Source: Pseudomonadota bacterium (GTDB lineage Bacteria; Pseudomonadota; Gammaproteobacteria; Steroidobacterales; Steroidobacteraceae). Taken from it: 64,000 nucleotides of DNA. The notes under the pieces were generated by a model, which was not told where the DNA came from, searched no databases, and saw only the letters and a program-made list of their open reading frames with translations. The number at the start of each line of letters is the position of its first letter. Position 1 is the stretch's first letter. Location: positions 576 to 64,575 of the forward strand of contig JAJZSQ010000005.1 in the NCBI GenBank assembly GCA_021849615.1. Reading direction: 5' to 3'. Below are positions 1-8,227 of the stretch, in pieces. Both the position numbers and the translations under genes were made by a program.

Positions 1-2
1 TT

Positions 3-203
3 GCGCTGCTCGCCGCTCAGGGCATCACTCGGCCTCCCGAAGCGGAGCTCTCGGCCAAGCGGCTCCGGCAGGTGTTATCACGGCCGCTGGCCCGCTCGGT
101 GCGCCTGTTGGATGCGGTGCTCGATGAGCGCCTCGAAGGACGCTCACGCCTCAATCATGCGTTTTTGGGACAGTTCCGCGCTGATTTCGCTGCTGATCGA
201 TGA
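3..203 (+). CDS. Phd/YefM-type antitoxin, C-terminal part (runs off window start)
   Basis: The frame starting at base 3 is open from the window edge and stops at 201-203. It reads like the C-terminal tail of a prevent-host-death antitoxin: an ITRPPEAELS-type segment (the region after the DNA-binding domain, usually rich in Arg and Pro) followed by LLDAVLDERLEGR, which resembles the toxin-wrapping helix of this family. It overlaps the start of the PIN toxin reading frame at 157, typical of vapBC/phd-PIN operons, although the overlap is longer than usual, so the antitoxin may itself have lost its normal stop. The DNA-binding half lies outside the window. The call rests on motif resemblance and position only. 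Confidence 0.35.
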   Translation, partial: ALLAAQGITRPPEAELSAKRLRQVLSRPLARSVRLLDAVLDERLEGRSRLNHAFLGQFRADFAADR

Positions 204-588
204 GCCGGTCCACGAAGTGCTGATGGGGCGCCTCGATGAAGATCCGCAGCTTCTCGTGTGGTGGGGGGGGCTTCCGTGGAGATGGTCTCTGCGCTCGCCC
301 GACGTGAACGCGAGGGGAGTGTTTCCCCGACCGATCTCCAGAGGGCCTATTCGAGTGTCCGACTGTTGTCACGGGCCTGGCATGAGATTCTGCCGTCAGA
401 AATGATCCGTCGCACGGCGGAACGTCTCTTGCGGATGCATCCGTTGCGAGCCTCTGACAGTCTGCAATTGGCATCGGCACTGGTTGCATGCATCTGGGCA
501 CGGTGCATCGACTCTGGACTTTGTGTGCCTGGATGAGCGGCTGAGTGCGGCCGCTCGGCGCGAGGGATTTGCCGTGATCGCCGGATAG
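157..588 (+). pseudogene. PIN-domain (VapC-like) toxin, frameshifted twice
   Basis: The protein starts MRFWDSSALISLLIDEP, the first beta strand and acidic residue (D5) of a PIN ribonuclease, in frame 1 from ATG 157. At a run of eight G residues (263-270) the matching sequence moves to frame 3 (ASVEMVSALARRERE through ASDSLQLASALVA). At about 486-495 it returns to frame 1, giving a normal end (TLDFVCLDERLS, stop 586-588). All the expected acidic positions survive across the three segments, so the gene is recent in its decay, or the G8 tract reflects slippage or an assembly error. A working toxin would cleave RNA and be neutralised by the Phd-like protein just upstream. As written, no functional product can be made. 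Confidence 0.6.
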
Positions 589-913
589 GTGGCGTGTTCG
601 GGCGACCGGATCCTGTGGGGATCCGGAGTCGGCGCGAACGATTCGGGTGCTTGAGGCGAACGTCGTCGATCGCAACCGGGTGGGATGCGAGAGTCGAAGT
701 CGTTGAATGCGACGCGGATTTCCTCGAGGGCGCCCGGCACGGCCGCTCGCGCCTCGAACGTCATGGCACTTGCGCAGCACCACACCGCCTCGGCCCATCC
801 TGCCTCCGAGGCCTGCGCCTGTTTCCCGCTGCCCGTCGAGCATGGCTCACCGCAGAGGAACAACGCATGAGCTGAGACGGTTTAAGCCCACTTTAAGGGA
901 TATAGTGCGGGCT
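589..913. other. Intergenic stretch without a convincing gene
   Basis: Between the PIN remnant and the HipB-like gene no frame gives a recognisable protein on either strand. A minus-strand frame around 660-800 shows a short protein-like stretch (EAVWCCASAMTFEARAAVPG) that could be gene debris, but it has no identifiable family or clean start. The right end holds the promoter of the HipB-like gene. Confidence 0.4.
891..907 (+). promoter_or_regulatory. Promoter/operator of the HipB-like gene
   Basis: Two TTTAAG repeats lie 11 bases apart (891 and 902 region), directly before a TATAGT -10-like hexamer (901-906). The start codon at 914 is only 7 bases beyond the hexamer, so the transcript is probably leaderless. 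The repeated TTTAAG is a plausible autoregulatory site for the HTH protein; no good -35 hexamer is visible. Confidence 0.35.
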
Positions 914-1246
914 ATGACCCGCACACCATCATTTGATCTGGTTCCGGAGACGGTGCCCGCGCAGCTCAAGCCACTCGGCGCCCGGCTTCGGGAGGCGCGC
1001 CAGCGCCGCAGGCTGCGTCAGGAAGATGTGGCGGCAAAGCTCGGATTCTCGCGCGACACCATCAATGCGGTCGAACACGGCAATATGACCACCACCATCG
1101 GGGCGTACCTGAGTCTGTTGTGGGTCTATGGACTGCAGCGTGGATTCGATCTCCTGGCAGATCCGGGCGTCGATCTGGAGGGTGCTGCGCTCACGTTCGA
1201 CGTGGGTGAAAGACGCGTGACGCTCAGGAAGAAGCATGCCGTCTGA
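914..1246 (+). CDS. HipB-like XRE-family antitoxin/transcriptional regulator
   Basis: This 110-residue protein has a central Cro/CI-type helix-turn-helix at about residues 25-80 (LREARQRRRLRQEDVAAKLG, then FSRDTINAVEHG as the recognition helix) and a short C-terminal strand region (LTFDVGERRVTLRKK). That layout is typical of HipB-type antitoxins, which bind the operator of their own operon and the HipA kinase. ATG 914 is chosen because the homologous-looking part starts there; longer upstream reading is GC-rich filler. The next gene starts inside its end (ATG 1236) and is a wrecked hipA, so this is now an antitoxin without a toxin. It may still act as a repressor. An unrelated XRE regulator is the alternative. 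Confidence 0.75.
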   Translation: MTRTPSFDLVPETVPAQLKPLGARLREARQRRRLRQEDVAAKLGFSRDTINAVEHGNMTTTIGAYLSLLWVYGLQRGFDLLADPGVDLEGAALTFDVGERRVTLRKKHAV

Positions 1247-1439
1247 GCGCAAAGAACTGTGGGTGTGGAACACCGTGCCTGGCGAGGCGGCGCCAGTGCA
1301 GTAGCGCATTGGCGAGGTCGTCGCGCAGCACTGGCGCGATACGCTGCATCATCTCGGCGCGCCTCGCCGCGAAACCGAGCAGGTCGCGGTGCAGAGCGCG
1401 CGCGGCTTAAAACCCACCCAGGATCAGGATGGGCAGTAG
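1236..1439 (+). pseudogene. hipA kinase toxin remnant (N- and C-terminal ends fused by internal deletion)
   Basis: ATG 1236 overlaps the hipB-like gene by 11 bases, as in intact hipBA operons. The first codons read MPSERKELWVWNTVPGEAAPV, the usual start of a HipA protein. An in-frame TAG follows at 1302. Beyond it the same frame continues with IGEVVAQHWRDTLHHLGAP, which resembles the extreme C-terminal helices of HipA, up to a stop at 1437-1439. The roughly 400 residues that hold the kinase core are missing. The simplest reading is a large internal deletion that kept both ends. The N-terminal assignment is fairly sure; the C-terminal match is weaker. Confidence 0.55.
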
Positions 1440-1469
1440 GGCGCGCGGCTTGCACGACGCCCAAGTGAG

Positions 1470-2930
1470 CTATTTTCGCTTCGTGAGCCTCTGATAGATC
1501 TCGATGTACTGTTCACTCTGGCGCTTCCAGGAGAAGTCCTGGGCCATGCCGTTTCGCATGATGCGTCGCCACTGCGTCGGTTCGGCGTACCAGTCGAGAG
1601 CCGTATTCAGCGCCCACTCGAGCGCCGGAACGTCGAAATCGTTGAACACCACGCCCGTTCCGGCTCCGCTAGCCGGGTCGAAATGCTCGACCGAGTCGGC
1701 CAGTCCCCCGGTGCGCCGAACCATCGGCACCGTGCCGTAGCGCAGACTGTACATCTGGTTCAGTCCGCAGGGTTCGTACCGGGAGGGCATCAGGAAGAGG
1801 TCCGAGGCGGCCTCGATCCAATGGGCGAGCGCGTCGTCGTAGCCGCGCTGAAAGACGACTCGGCCGGGGAACTGCTCGGCCAGGTCGCGGAAGAATTGCT
1901 CGTACGGCGCATCGCCCGTACCGAGCACGATGAGCGCAAGGTCCCGTGCGCCGAGCACGCGCGGCAGCGCTTCGAACATCAGATCGATCCCTTTCTGGCG
2001 GGCGAGCCGGCTGACGATGCCGGCGAGCGGCACCGACACGTCGCTAGTGAACCCCATGCGCGTGAGGAATGCGCGTTTCAGGTCAGTCTTGACGGCGAGG
2101 TGTTCGGCATCGAAGTGCTGCGGCAGGTTCACGTCGATGCGCGGGTCCCAGACGCCGTAATCGACGCCGTTGAGAATGCCCGTCAGGTCGAGCTGGCGCA
2201 TGCGCAGCGAGTCCTGCAAACCCATGCCGTACTCGTCGGAGCAGATCTCGCGCGCATGCGTCGGACTCACCGTGGTGAGGGCATCGGCATAGAGAATACC
2301 GTGGCGCAGAGGATTGATGATCCCGGCGCGCAGATCGTCCTGGTGCAGCAGATGAGCCTGATCACCGAGCGCGAGGTCGCCCGCGTCCGCAGCGGAGAAG
2401 ATGCCCTGGTACCCGATGTTGTGGATGGTCAGCACGGTGCGGGCCGCGGCAAGCGCCGGCTCTTGCGCGAAATGCGTGCGCAGGAACAGAGGGGCGAACG
2501 CGGTGTGCCAGTCGTTGCAGTGCACGATCTGCGGGGCCCAGCCGAGCGCCGCGCAGGTCATGAGTGCCGCGCGGGTGAAGGCGAGAAACCGCAGGTGCTC
2601 ATCCGGATCGCCCGTGTACAGCGTGGGGCGACCGTAGAGCACCGGGCAGTCGATCAGGTAGACGCGCACTCCGGAGCCGGGCAGCGTGAGCGTTCCGACG
2701 GAAAAGACGTAGCGGTGGGCACCGACTTCGAGTGCCATGTCCTGGAGCCCCTCGACGGGCTGCGGTACGAACCGTGACCGGTCGATGCTGGCGTATCCGG
2801 GGATGAACAGGCGGGTGTCGTTGCCGTCGGCGTGCAGGCACTCGGCGAGGGCACCGGCGACGTCCGCCAGGCCGCCGGTCTTGCACAGCGGGGTCGCTTC
2901 CGAGGCGAGGATCGCAACGCGCAGGCTCAT
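1470..2930 (-). CDS. glgA: Glycogen synthase (ADP-glucose-dependent, GT5)
   Basis: GlgA extends alpha-1,4-glucan chains from ADP-glucose in the cytoplasm. The 486-residue product matches the usual family length (about 480). The N-terminal sugar-nucleotide loop KTGGLADV is at residues 17-24, HNIGYQG is present around residue 165, and the C-terminal GT-B domain has the RYEPCGLNQ stretch and the YGTVP...TGGLADSV motif that holds the acceptor and donor. ATG at 2928-2930 is chosen because MSLRVAILASEATP is the standard start; upstream in-frame sequence is low-complexity. No other glycogen genes lie in the window, so the gene is isolated here. The region between its end and the hipA remnant contains nothing recognisable. 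Confidence 0.93.
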   Translation of the reverse strand: MSLRVAILASEATPLCKTGGLADVAGALAECLHADGNDTRLFIPGYASIDRSRFVPQPVEGLQDMALEVGAHRYVFSVGTLTLPGSGVRVYLIDCPVLYGRPTLYTGDPDEHLRFLAFTRAALMTCAALGWAPQIVHCNDWHTAFAPLFLRTHFAQEPALAAARTVLTIHNIGYQGIFSAADAGDLALGDQAHLLHQDDLRAGIINPLRHGILYADALTTVSPTHAREICSDEYGMGLQDSLRMRQLDLTGILNGVDYGVWDPRIDVNLPQHFDAEHLAVKTDLKRAFLTRMGFTSDVSVPLAGIVSRLARQKGIDLMFEALPRVLGARDLALIVLGTGDAPYEQFFRDLAEQFPGRVVFQRGYDDALAHWIEAASDLFLMPSRYEPCGLNQMYSLRYGTVPMVRRTGGLADSVEHFDPASGAGTGVVFNDFDVPALEWALNTALDWYAEPTQWRRIMRNGMAQDFSWKRQSEQYIEIYQRLTKRK

Positions 2931-2951
2931 GGCGAGCCGGTCCGGATTATC

Positions 2952-3053
2952 ATGGGAACGATGCGCCGCTTCCTCATTGCTGTGGTCCTCACGCTGCTGC
3001 TCGCGATCTCGATCGGGATCGGGGTGGTCGTGGCCCGCTGGCCGTGGCTCTAG
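2952..3053 (+). CDS. 33-residue single-pass membrane peptide
   Basis: ATG 2952 (or 2961) opens a short frame ending at TAG 3051-3053. After a basic start (MGTMRR) comes an uninterrupted hydrophobic stretch of about 20 residues (FLIAVVLTLLLAISIGIG...) and a short tail ARWPWL. That is the shape of a small inner-membrane protein. It is divergent from glgA with about 20 bases between the starts. No family is recognised and no strong ribosome binding site is seen. It could be chance, but a clean single transmembrane helix with a basic N-end in GC-rich DNA is not common by chance. Confidence 0.4.
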   Translation: MGTMRRFLIAVVLTLLLAISIGIGVVVARWPWL

Positions 3054-3294
3054 GTCCGAGTGTACCGGAAGGGTGCGGCATTCCGGGGCCGGCGGGCCTG
3101 GGACGGGTGCGCTGCCGTGCGCTGTCAAGCCGCCGTAACCTGCATATCCAATTGAAAATAAAAGAATTTATGGGCTGCTCTGCCGTCCGCGGGACGCCTC
3201 GCTGTTAGACTAGCGGCCTTCTCCAGCACAGTGAGCGGCGCGCTCCGGCCGGACCGGTGTGCGGTTCGACCCCGGCGCCCGGAACGCATCGACC
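3054..3294. promoter_or_regulatory. AT-rich upstream region of the M32 peptidase gene
   Basis: An AT-rich island at about 3146-3173 (TTGAAAATAAAAGAATTTAT) stands out in GC-rich surroundings. A TAGACT hexamer at about 3206-3211 could be a -10 element; no convincing -35 is paired with it. The region probably carries the promoter of the downstream peptidase gene. Confidence 0.3.
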
Positions 3295-4809
3295 ATGTCG
3301 GCCTCCCCCTACGAACAGCTCGAAGAGGAATTCAAGCGGCTGCACGCGCTGCGCGGCGCGCTCTCGCTGCTGCGCTGGGACGCCGCGGTGATGATGCCGC
3401 GCGGCAGCGCGGACGTGCGCGGCGAGCAGCTCGCCGCGCTCGAGACCGAGCATCACGCGCTGCTCACCGCTCCGCGCATCAGCCGGCTGCTCGATCGGGC
3501 GCAGGCCAATACCCAGGGGCTCGAGGACTGGCAGGTCGCCAACCTGCGCGAGATGCGCCGCGAGCGCGATCATGCCATTGCTACCCCCGTGTCGCTGATC
3601 TCGCGCCTCACCAAGGCCGTCTCGCGGGCGGAGGTCTGCTGGCAGGATGCCCGCGCGAAAGGGCGGTTCGACCTGTTTGCCCCGCACCTGGAGGAAGTCG
3701 TGCACCTGGTGCGCGACAAGGCCGCGCTGCTCGGCCAGGCGCTGAACCTCGCCCCCTATGACGCGCTGGTCGATGAGTTCAGTCCCGGCATCACGACCGC
3801 GGACATCGACGCGATGTTCAAGGCGCTCTCGCGCCGGTTGCCGGCGCTGATCCGCGAGGTGATCGGTGCTCAGGAGAGCCGCCCGCCGCGCCCCATCGAG
3901 GGCCGCTTCCCGCACGCCAAGCAGCGTGCCCTCATCATCGAGGTGATGAAGCAAGTCGGCTTCTCGTTTGATCGCGGTCGCCTCGATGAGAGCGAGCATC
4001 CGTTCACCGAGGGGGTGCCGGGCGACATCCGTGTCACCACGCGTCTGGACGTCGCGGACCCTTTCACCGGACTGCTCGGAGCGATGCACGAGACCGGGCA
4101 CGCCATGTACGACCTCGGACTGCCCCAGGACTGGCGCGACCAGCCGGTCGGTCGCGACCGCGGCATGGCGCTCGAGGAGAGCCAGTCGCTGCTGATGGAG
4201 ATGATCGTCTGTCGTAGCCGCCCGTTCGTGCGCTACGTGCAGCCGCTCATCGCCAAGCACTTCGGTCTCGACGGTGCGGAGTGGGAAGTGGAGAACGTGT
4301 ACGCGCACCTGACTCGCGTGCGCCGCGGACTGATCCGTGTCGATGCCGATGAGCTGACCTATCCTCTGCACGTGCTGCTGCGCTACGAACTGGAGAAGCG
4401 GCTGCTCTCCGGCGAACTCGCGGTGCGCGATCTGCCCGAAGCGTGGAACGAAGGGATGCAGCAGCGCCTGGGAATCCGACCGGGCAACGACACCGAGGGA
4501 TGTCTGCAGGATGTGCACTGGGCGGTCGGCTCGTTCGGGTATTTCCCCTCGTATGCCCTCGGCGCCATGATCGCCGCGCAGTTGTACGAGAGCCTGCGCA
4601 ACGACGTGCCGACGCTCGATGAGCAGCTCTCCCGCGGCGAGTTCGGCGGACTGTTCGAGTGGCTGGGCACGCACGTGTACGGGTTCGGAGCGAAGGTGCC
4701 GGTGCAGGATCTGTTGCGTGGGGCCACCCGAAAACCGCTCTCGGCCGCTGCCTACATCCGCTACGTAGAGGGGAAGTATCTGGCGCCGGCCGCGAGCGAG
4801 GCGGCATAG
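3295..4809 (+). CDS. M32-family metallocarboxypeptidase (Taq carboxypeptidase type)
   Basis: Cytoplasmic zinc- or cobalt-dependent carboxypeptidase that removes C-terminal residues from peptides. The 504-residue length fits the family. The N-terminal signature WDAAVMMP (about residues 26-33) and the metal site HETGH (H265, E266, H269), followed by the EESQSLL segment that supplies the third ligand about 25-30 residues later, are both present. The C-terminal DVHWAVGSFGYFPSYALG and GATRKPL motifs are also typical of M32. ATG 3295 (MSASPYEQLEEEF) is preferred over 3259 because the family starts here. The stop is directly followed by the ttcA start, suggesting co-transcription. Confidence 0.92.
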   Translation: MSASPYEQLEEEFKRLHALRGALSLLRWDAAVMMPRGSADVRGEQLAALETEHHALLTAPRISRLLDRAQANTQGLEDWQVANLREMRRERDHAIATPVSLISRLTKAVSRAEVCWQDARAKGRFDLFAPHLEEVVHLVRDKAALLGQALNLAPYDALVDEFSPGITTADIDAMFKALSRRLPALIREVIGAQESRPPRPIEGRFPHAKQRALIIEVMKQVGFSFDRGRLDESEHPFTEGVPGDIRVTTRLDVADPFTGLLGAMHETGHAMYDLGLPQDWRDQPVGRDRGMALEESQSLLMEMIVCRSRPFVRYVQPLIAKHFGLDGAEWEVENVYAHLTRVRRGLIRVDADELTYPLHVLLRYELEKRLLSGELAVRDLPEAWNEGMQQRLGIRPGNDTEGCLQDVHWAVGSFGYFPSYALGAMIAAQLYESLRNDVPTLDEQLSRGEFGGLFEWLGTHVYGFGAKVPVQDLLRGATRKPLSAAAYIRYVEGKYLAPAASEAA

Positions 4810-5664
4810 ATGGATGCACCGGTGCACATGTCGCGGACGTTGACGCGTCTGCAGGCGAAGCTGCGCGGACAGGTGGGCAAGGCCATCGAGGACTTCGCCA
4901 TGATCGGCCCGGGCGACCGGGTGATGGTGTGTCTCTCCGGCGGCAAGGACTCCTACACCCTGCTCGATCTGCTCCTGTCGCTCAAGCGCAGCGCACCGAT
5001 CGAGTTCTCCCTGCTCGCCGTCAACCTCGATCAGAAGCAGCCGGGCTTTCCGGCGCACGTGCTGCCGGAGTACCTGGCCGGCCTCGGCGTGCCGTTTCAC
5101 ATCATCGAGCAGGACACCTACAGCGTGGTCAAGCGCGTGGTGCCCGAAGGGCGCACCATGTGCGGACTGTGCTCGCGCCTGCGCCGCGGGGCGCTGTACC
5201 GTTTCGCCGCCGAGCATGGCATCACCAAGATCGCCCTCGGTCATCATCGCGACGATATCGTCGAGACGCTGTTTCTGAACCTGTTCTTCGGCGGCCGGCT
5301 GAAGGCGATGGCCCCGAAGCTGCTTTCCGAGGACGCCCGCCAGGTGGTGATCCGTCCGCTCGCCTACGTCGCGGAGCGCGACATCGAGCGTTATGCGCGC
5401 GGCCGGTGCTTCCCGATCATTCCCTGCAAGCTGTGCGGATCGCAGGACAATCTGCAGCGCGTCGCCATCAAGCGCATGCTCAGCGAGTGGGAGCGCGCCT
5501 ACCCGGGGCGCACCGAGAGCATCTTCTCCGCGCTGCGCAACCTCGATCCGGCCTCCCTCGCCGACCCGCGCCACTTCGATTTCGCCGCGCTCGAGACGCA
5601 ACGCATCGAGCCGATGAACGCCGCGGAAGAGCTCGAGCTCGCGGCGGTCGGCGATCTCGGCTGA
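4810..5664 (+). CDS. ttcA: tRNA 2-thiocytidine synthetase TtcA
   Basis: TtcA thiolates C32 in certain tRNAs using ATP and an iron-sulfur cluster. The 284-residue protein has the PP-loop SGGKDS at residues 43-48 and the two CxxC pairs that bind the cluster (MCGLC at 118/121, PCKLC at 206/209), plus the [12 protein letters not shown] segment. ATG 4810 begins immediately after the preceding TAG; a second ATG at 4828 (MSRTLTRLQ) is also possible. It appears co-transcribed with the M32 peptidase gene and perhaps with the following fusion gene (18-base gap). Confidence 0.95.
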   Translation: MDAPVHMSRTLTRLQAKLRGQVGKAIEDFAMIGPGDRVMVCLSGGKDSYTLLDLLLSLKRSAPIEFSLLAVNLDQKQPGFPAHVLPEYLAGLGVPFHIIEQDTYSVVKRVVPEGRTMCGLCSRLRRGALYRFAAEHGITKIALGHHRDDIVETLFLNLFFGGRLKAMAPKLLSEDARQVVIRPLAYVAERDIERYARGRCFPIIPCKLCGSQDNLQRVAIKRMLSEWERAYPGRTESIFSALRNLDPASLADPRHFDFAALETQRIEPMNAAEELELAAVGDLG

Positions 5665-5682
5665 CCGGCGCGCGCTGCCCCC

Positions 5683-7119
5683 ATGGATGCCGCACTCGCC
5701 CCGCCGCTCGCCAACGCCTACTGGGTCTATCCCGGGCTGCTGCTAGCCGGGGAGCATCCGCTCGCCCAGGGCGTGCAGGCTGCGCGCGAGCGGCTGGTGC
5801 GCCTGCGCGATGCGGGTATCCGCGCCATCGTCGATCTGACGGCGCCGGGGGAGATCGACGCGTACGACGATGCGCTGCCGCTGGCCGTGGAGTATCACAG
5901 GAAGCCGATTCCCGACCACGGTGTGCCGGCGCGACGCGAACACATGGACGAGATCCTCGAGTGTCTGCACGAGTCGCTCGAGGCCGGCAGGCCCTGTTAC
6001 GTGCACTGCCGGGCGGGCATCGGTCGCAGCGCCACCGTGATCGGCTGTCTGCTCATCGAGCGCGGTTTCACCGGCGAGCAGGCGCTCGCAGAACTTCAGC
6101 GTCTCTGGGAGCAGTCGGCGCGCTCGGCGGACTGGCCGCGCATCCCGGAGACCCCGGCACAGCGCGAATACGTGCGCACCTGGCAGGCGCGCCCCATGCC
6201 CCGGCGCGAGGCGGCGGCATCGGAAGAAGATCCGCTGCTCGATGCCGCGGCCCTCGCGGCCGCCCGTGCATTGCGCGAGCGCTTCCTCGGGGCGCTGATG
6301 GGGCTCGCCGTCGGCGATGCGGTCGGTGCGGCTACGCAATACCGCCGGCCCGGCACCTTCACGCCCGTGGCCGACATGCTCGGCGGCGGGCCGTTTGCGC
6401 TGCCGCGCGGCGCCTGGAGCGACGATACCGCGATGGCACTGTGCCTGGCGCAGAGCCTGCTCGAATGCGAGGGGTTCGACCCGGCCGACCAGGTCGAGCG
6501 CTATCGGCGTTGGCAGCGTGACGGACACCTCTCGGCGACGGGTCAGTGCCTGGGCATCACCGCGAGCACCGCGCACGCGTTGGCGGTGGCCGGGTGGCGC
6601 CACCAGCCGTTTTCCGGCTCGCATGATCCGACTCAGCTCGATCCGGAGCCACTCTCGCGGGTCGTCGCGCCCGTGCTGTTCGCGTTCGCGGTGCCCGCGG
6701 AAGCCGAACGGCTGGCCCGCGAATCGGCCCGCACCACCTGCCAGGCCAACACGGTGCTGAACGCGTGTGCGGATCTCGCCCGCGCCCTGCTCGCGGCTCT
6801 GCACGGTGAGACGAAGGCCCGGATCCTCGCCGAGCAGCGGCCGGCCCCGGCCGGCAGCGCCGGCAAGGGCGTCACGCGGGCACTCGCCGGGGCGTTCGAG
6901 GCGTTTGCCGCGACCAGCAACTTCCGTGCCGCCGTGCTGCATGCGGCCAACCTCGGCGGCGACTCGGACGTCACCGCGGCCGTGTGCGGTCAGCTCGCCG
7001 GCGCCTTCTACGGCGCCAGTGCCATCCCGGCGCCCTGGCGTGAGGCGCTACTGCGCCCCTCGCTGATCGAGGCCTTCGCCGATCGCTGCCTCGCGCACGC
7101 GCTGGTGCACATGGGCTGA
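5683..7119 (+). CDS. Fusion: dual-specificity phosphatase + ADP-ribosylglycohydrolase
   Basis: The 478-residue protein joins two reversal enzymes. Residues 1 to about 170 form a cysteine phosphatase: the P-loop HCRAGIGRS carries C109 and R115, and D78 in PIPDHG is a candidate general acid. Residues 200-478 form a DraG/ARH-type ADP-ribosylglycohydrolase: GDAVGAA near 211, WSDDTAM with D247/D248, and NLGGDSDVTAA with D427/D429, which together bind the two Mg2+ ions. Both active sites look intact. The phosphatase could act on phosphoprotein, phospholipid or nucleotide; the second domain would remove ADP-ribose from protein or another acceptor. No ADP-ribosyltransferase is nearby. It follows ttcA closely. 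Confidence 0.85.
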   Translation: MDAALAPPLANAYWVYPGLLLAGEHPLAQGVQAARERLVRLRDAGIRAIVDLTAPGEIDAYDDALPLAVEYHRKPIPDHGVPARREHMDEILECLHESLEAGRPCYVHCRAGIGRSATVIGCLLIERGFTGEQALAELQRLWEQSARSADWPRIPETPAQREYVRTWQARPMPRREAAASEEDPLLDAAALAAARALRERFLGALMGLAVGDAVGAATQYRRPGTFTPVADMLGGGPFALPRGAWSDDTAMALCLAQSLLECEGFDPADQVERYRRWQRDGHLSATGQCLGITASTAHALAVAGWRHQPFSGSHDPTQLDPEPLSRVVAPVLFAFAVPAEAERLARESARTTCQANTVLNACADLARALLAALHGETKARILAEQRPAPAGSAGKGVTRALAGAFEAFAATSNFRAAVLHAANLGGDSDVTAAVCGQLAGAFYGASAIPAPWREALLRPSLIEAFADRCLAHALVHMG

Positions 7120-7189
7120 AGCGGCCCGCCCGGACTGCTAAGCTCGCCGCTCCCGCATTGCACTTGCCCTCCACCGGGCGAGGTGGACG

Positions 7190-8227
7190 ATGAGCGCACC
7201 GCCGAGCAGGCCGCGGACCGCCCCGTGGGTCCGCCTGAGCGATGAAGAGTTGCTGAAGCTGCGCTTCCGCGACCTGCACCTAAGCGTCGATCACTCGGTG
7301 ATCCAGGCGCACGTGCACCGCCTGTACGAGGAGCTTCAGGCGCGCGGACTGAAGTTCCGCCCGCACGTGTGGTTCTCCGAGGAGTGGTTCTCGCCCGATG
7401 GCGTGCCGGGCATCGCCGTCCCGTTCTACCTGGCGCACCCGCGCCTGATGCGCCTGGAACGCAACATCATGGGCGAGGTGGAGGGTGGCAACGCGCGCTG
7501 GTTCATGCGAATCCTGCGCCACGAGGCTGGCCACGCCATCGACAACGCATATCGGCTGCGCCGGCGCAAATGCTGGCGTGAGGTGTTCGGGCCGGCCTCG
7601 CGCCGCTATCCGGACCGCTACCGGGCGCGCCCCGGGAGCCGTCGCTACGTGCATCACCTCGGCGACTGGTACGCACAGGCGCATCCCACCGAGGATTTCG
7701 CCGAGACCTTCGCGGTGTGGCTGACCCCGCGCTCGGCCTGGCGCAAGCGCTACGCCGAGTGGCCGGCGGTGCGCAAGCTGCACGTGGTCGATCAGCTGAT
7801 GCAGGAAGTGCGCGCGCAGCGCGCGCCGGTGCGCAACCGTGACCGCGTCGAGCCGATCGAATACAACACGCGCACGCTCGCACAGCATTACCGGCGCAAG
7901 GTGGTGCGTTACGGCCAGTACCGGCGCAGCATGGTCGAGGGGATGTTGGCGTGGCTGTTCACCGAGGAGCGCCCGCGCAAGGATGCGGCGCGCGCCTGCA
8001 CGGTGCTGCGCGCGCACCAGCGCGAGCTCGTCGATGCCGTCTCGCGCGAACTTGCTCTGCCGCGCTATAGTGTACGTGAGATCATGCTGATGATGATCGA
8101 TCGCAGCGAGGCATTGCAATTGTACGTGCGCGGCAGCCGCCGCGACGCCGTGCATGTCTCGCGCTGGCTGCTGGAGCGGCTGGCGTCGATGTATTCGCAG
8201 GGTGAAACGCCGCACATTTTTCTATGA
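7190..8227 (+). CDS. Putative zinc metallopeptidase
   Basis: A 345-residue cytoplasmic-looking protein (no signal peptide). The HEAGH motif at 111-115 (RHEAGHAIDNAY) and the HPTEDFAETFAVWL segment, with acidic residues at 168, 169 and 172, give a gluzincin-like zinc site. It resembles the family annotated as putative zinc-binding metallopeptidase. The C-terminal third is basic and helical and lacks a known domain. Its TGA overlaps the ATG of the ATP-grasp gene (ATGA), so the two are translationally coupled and probably work together. The substrate is unknown; a peptide made or used by the ligase is an inference. Confidence 0.72.
   Translation: MSAPPSRPRTAPWVRLSDEELLKLRFRDLHLSVDHSVIQAHVHRLYEELQARGLKFRPHVWFSEEWFSPDGVPGIAVPFYLAHPRLMRLERNIMGEVEGGNARWFMRILRHEAGHAIDNAYRLRRRKCWREVFGPASRRYPDRYRARPGSRRYVHHLGDWYAQAHPTEDFAETFAVWLTPRSAWRKRYAEWPAVRKLHVVDQLMQEVRAQRAPVRNRDRVEPIEYNTRTLAQHYRRKVVRYGQYRRSMVEGMLAWLFTEERPRKDAARACTVLRAHQRELVDAVSRELALPRYSVREIMLMMIDRSEALQLYVRGSRRDAVHVSRWLLERLASMYSQGETPHIFL

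Noticed and set aside
3205-5601. 798-codon minus-strand frame opposite the M32 peptidase and ttcA
   Set aside because: Antisense shadow of two well-supported genes; low-complexity composition and no motif.
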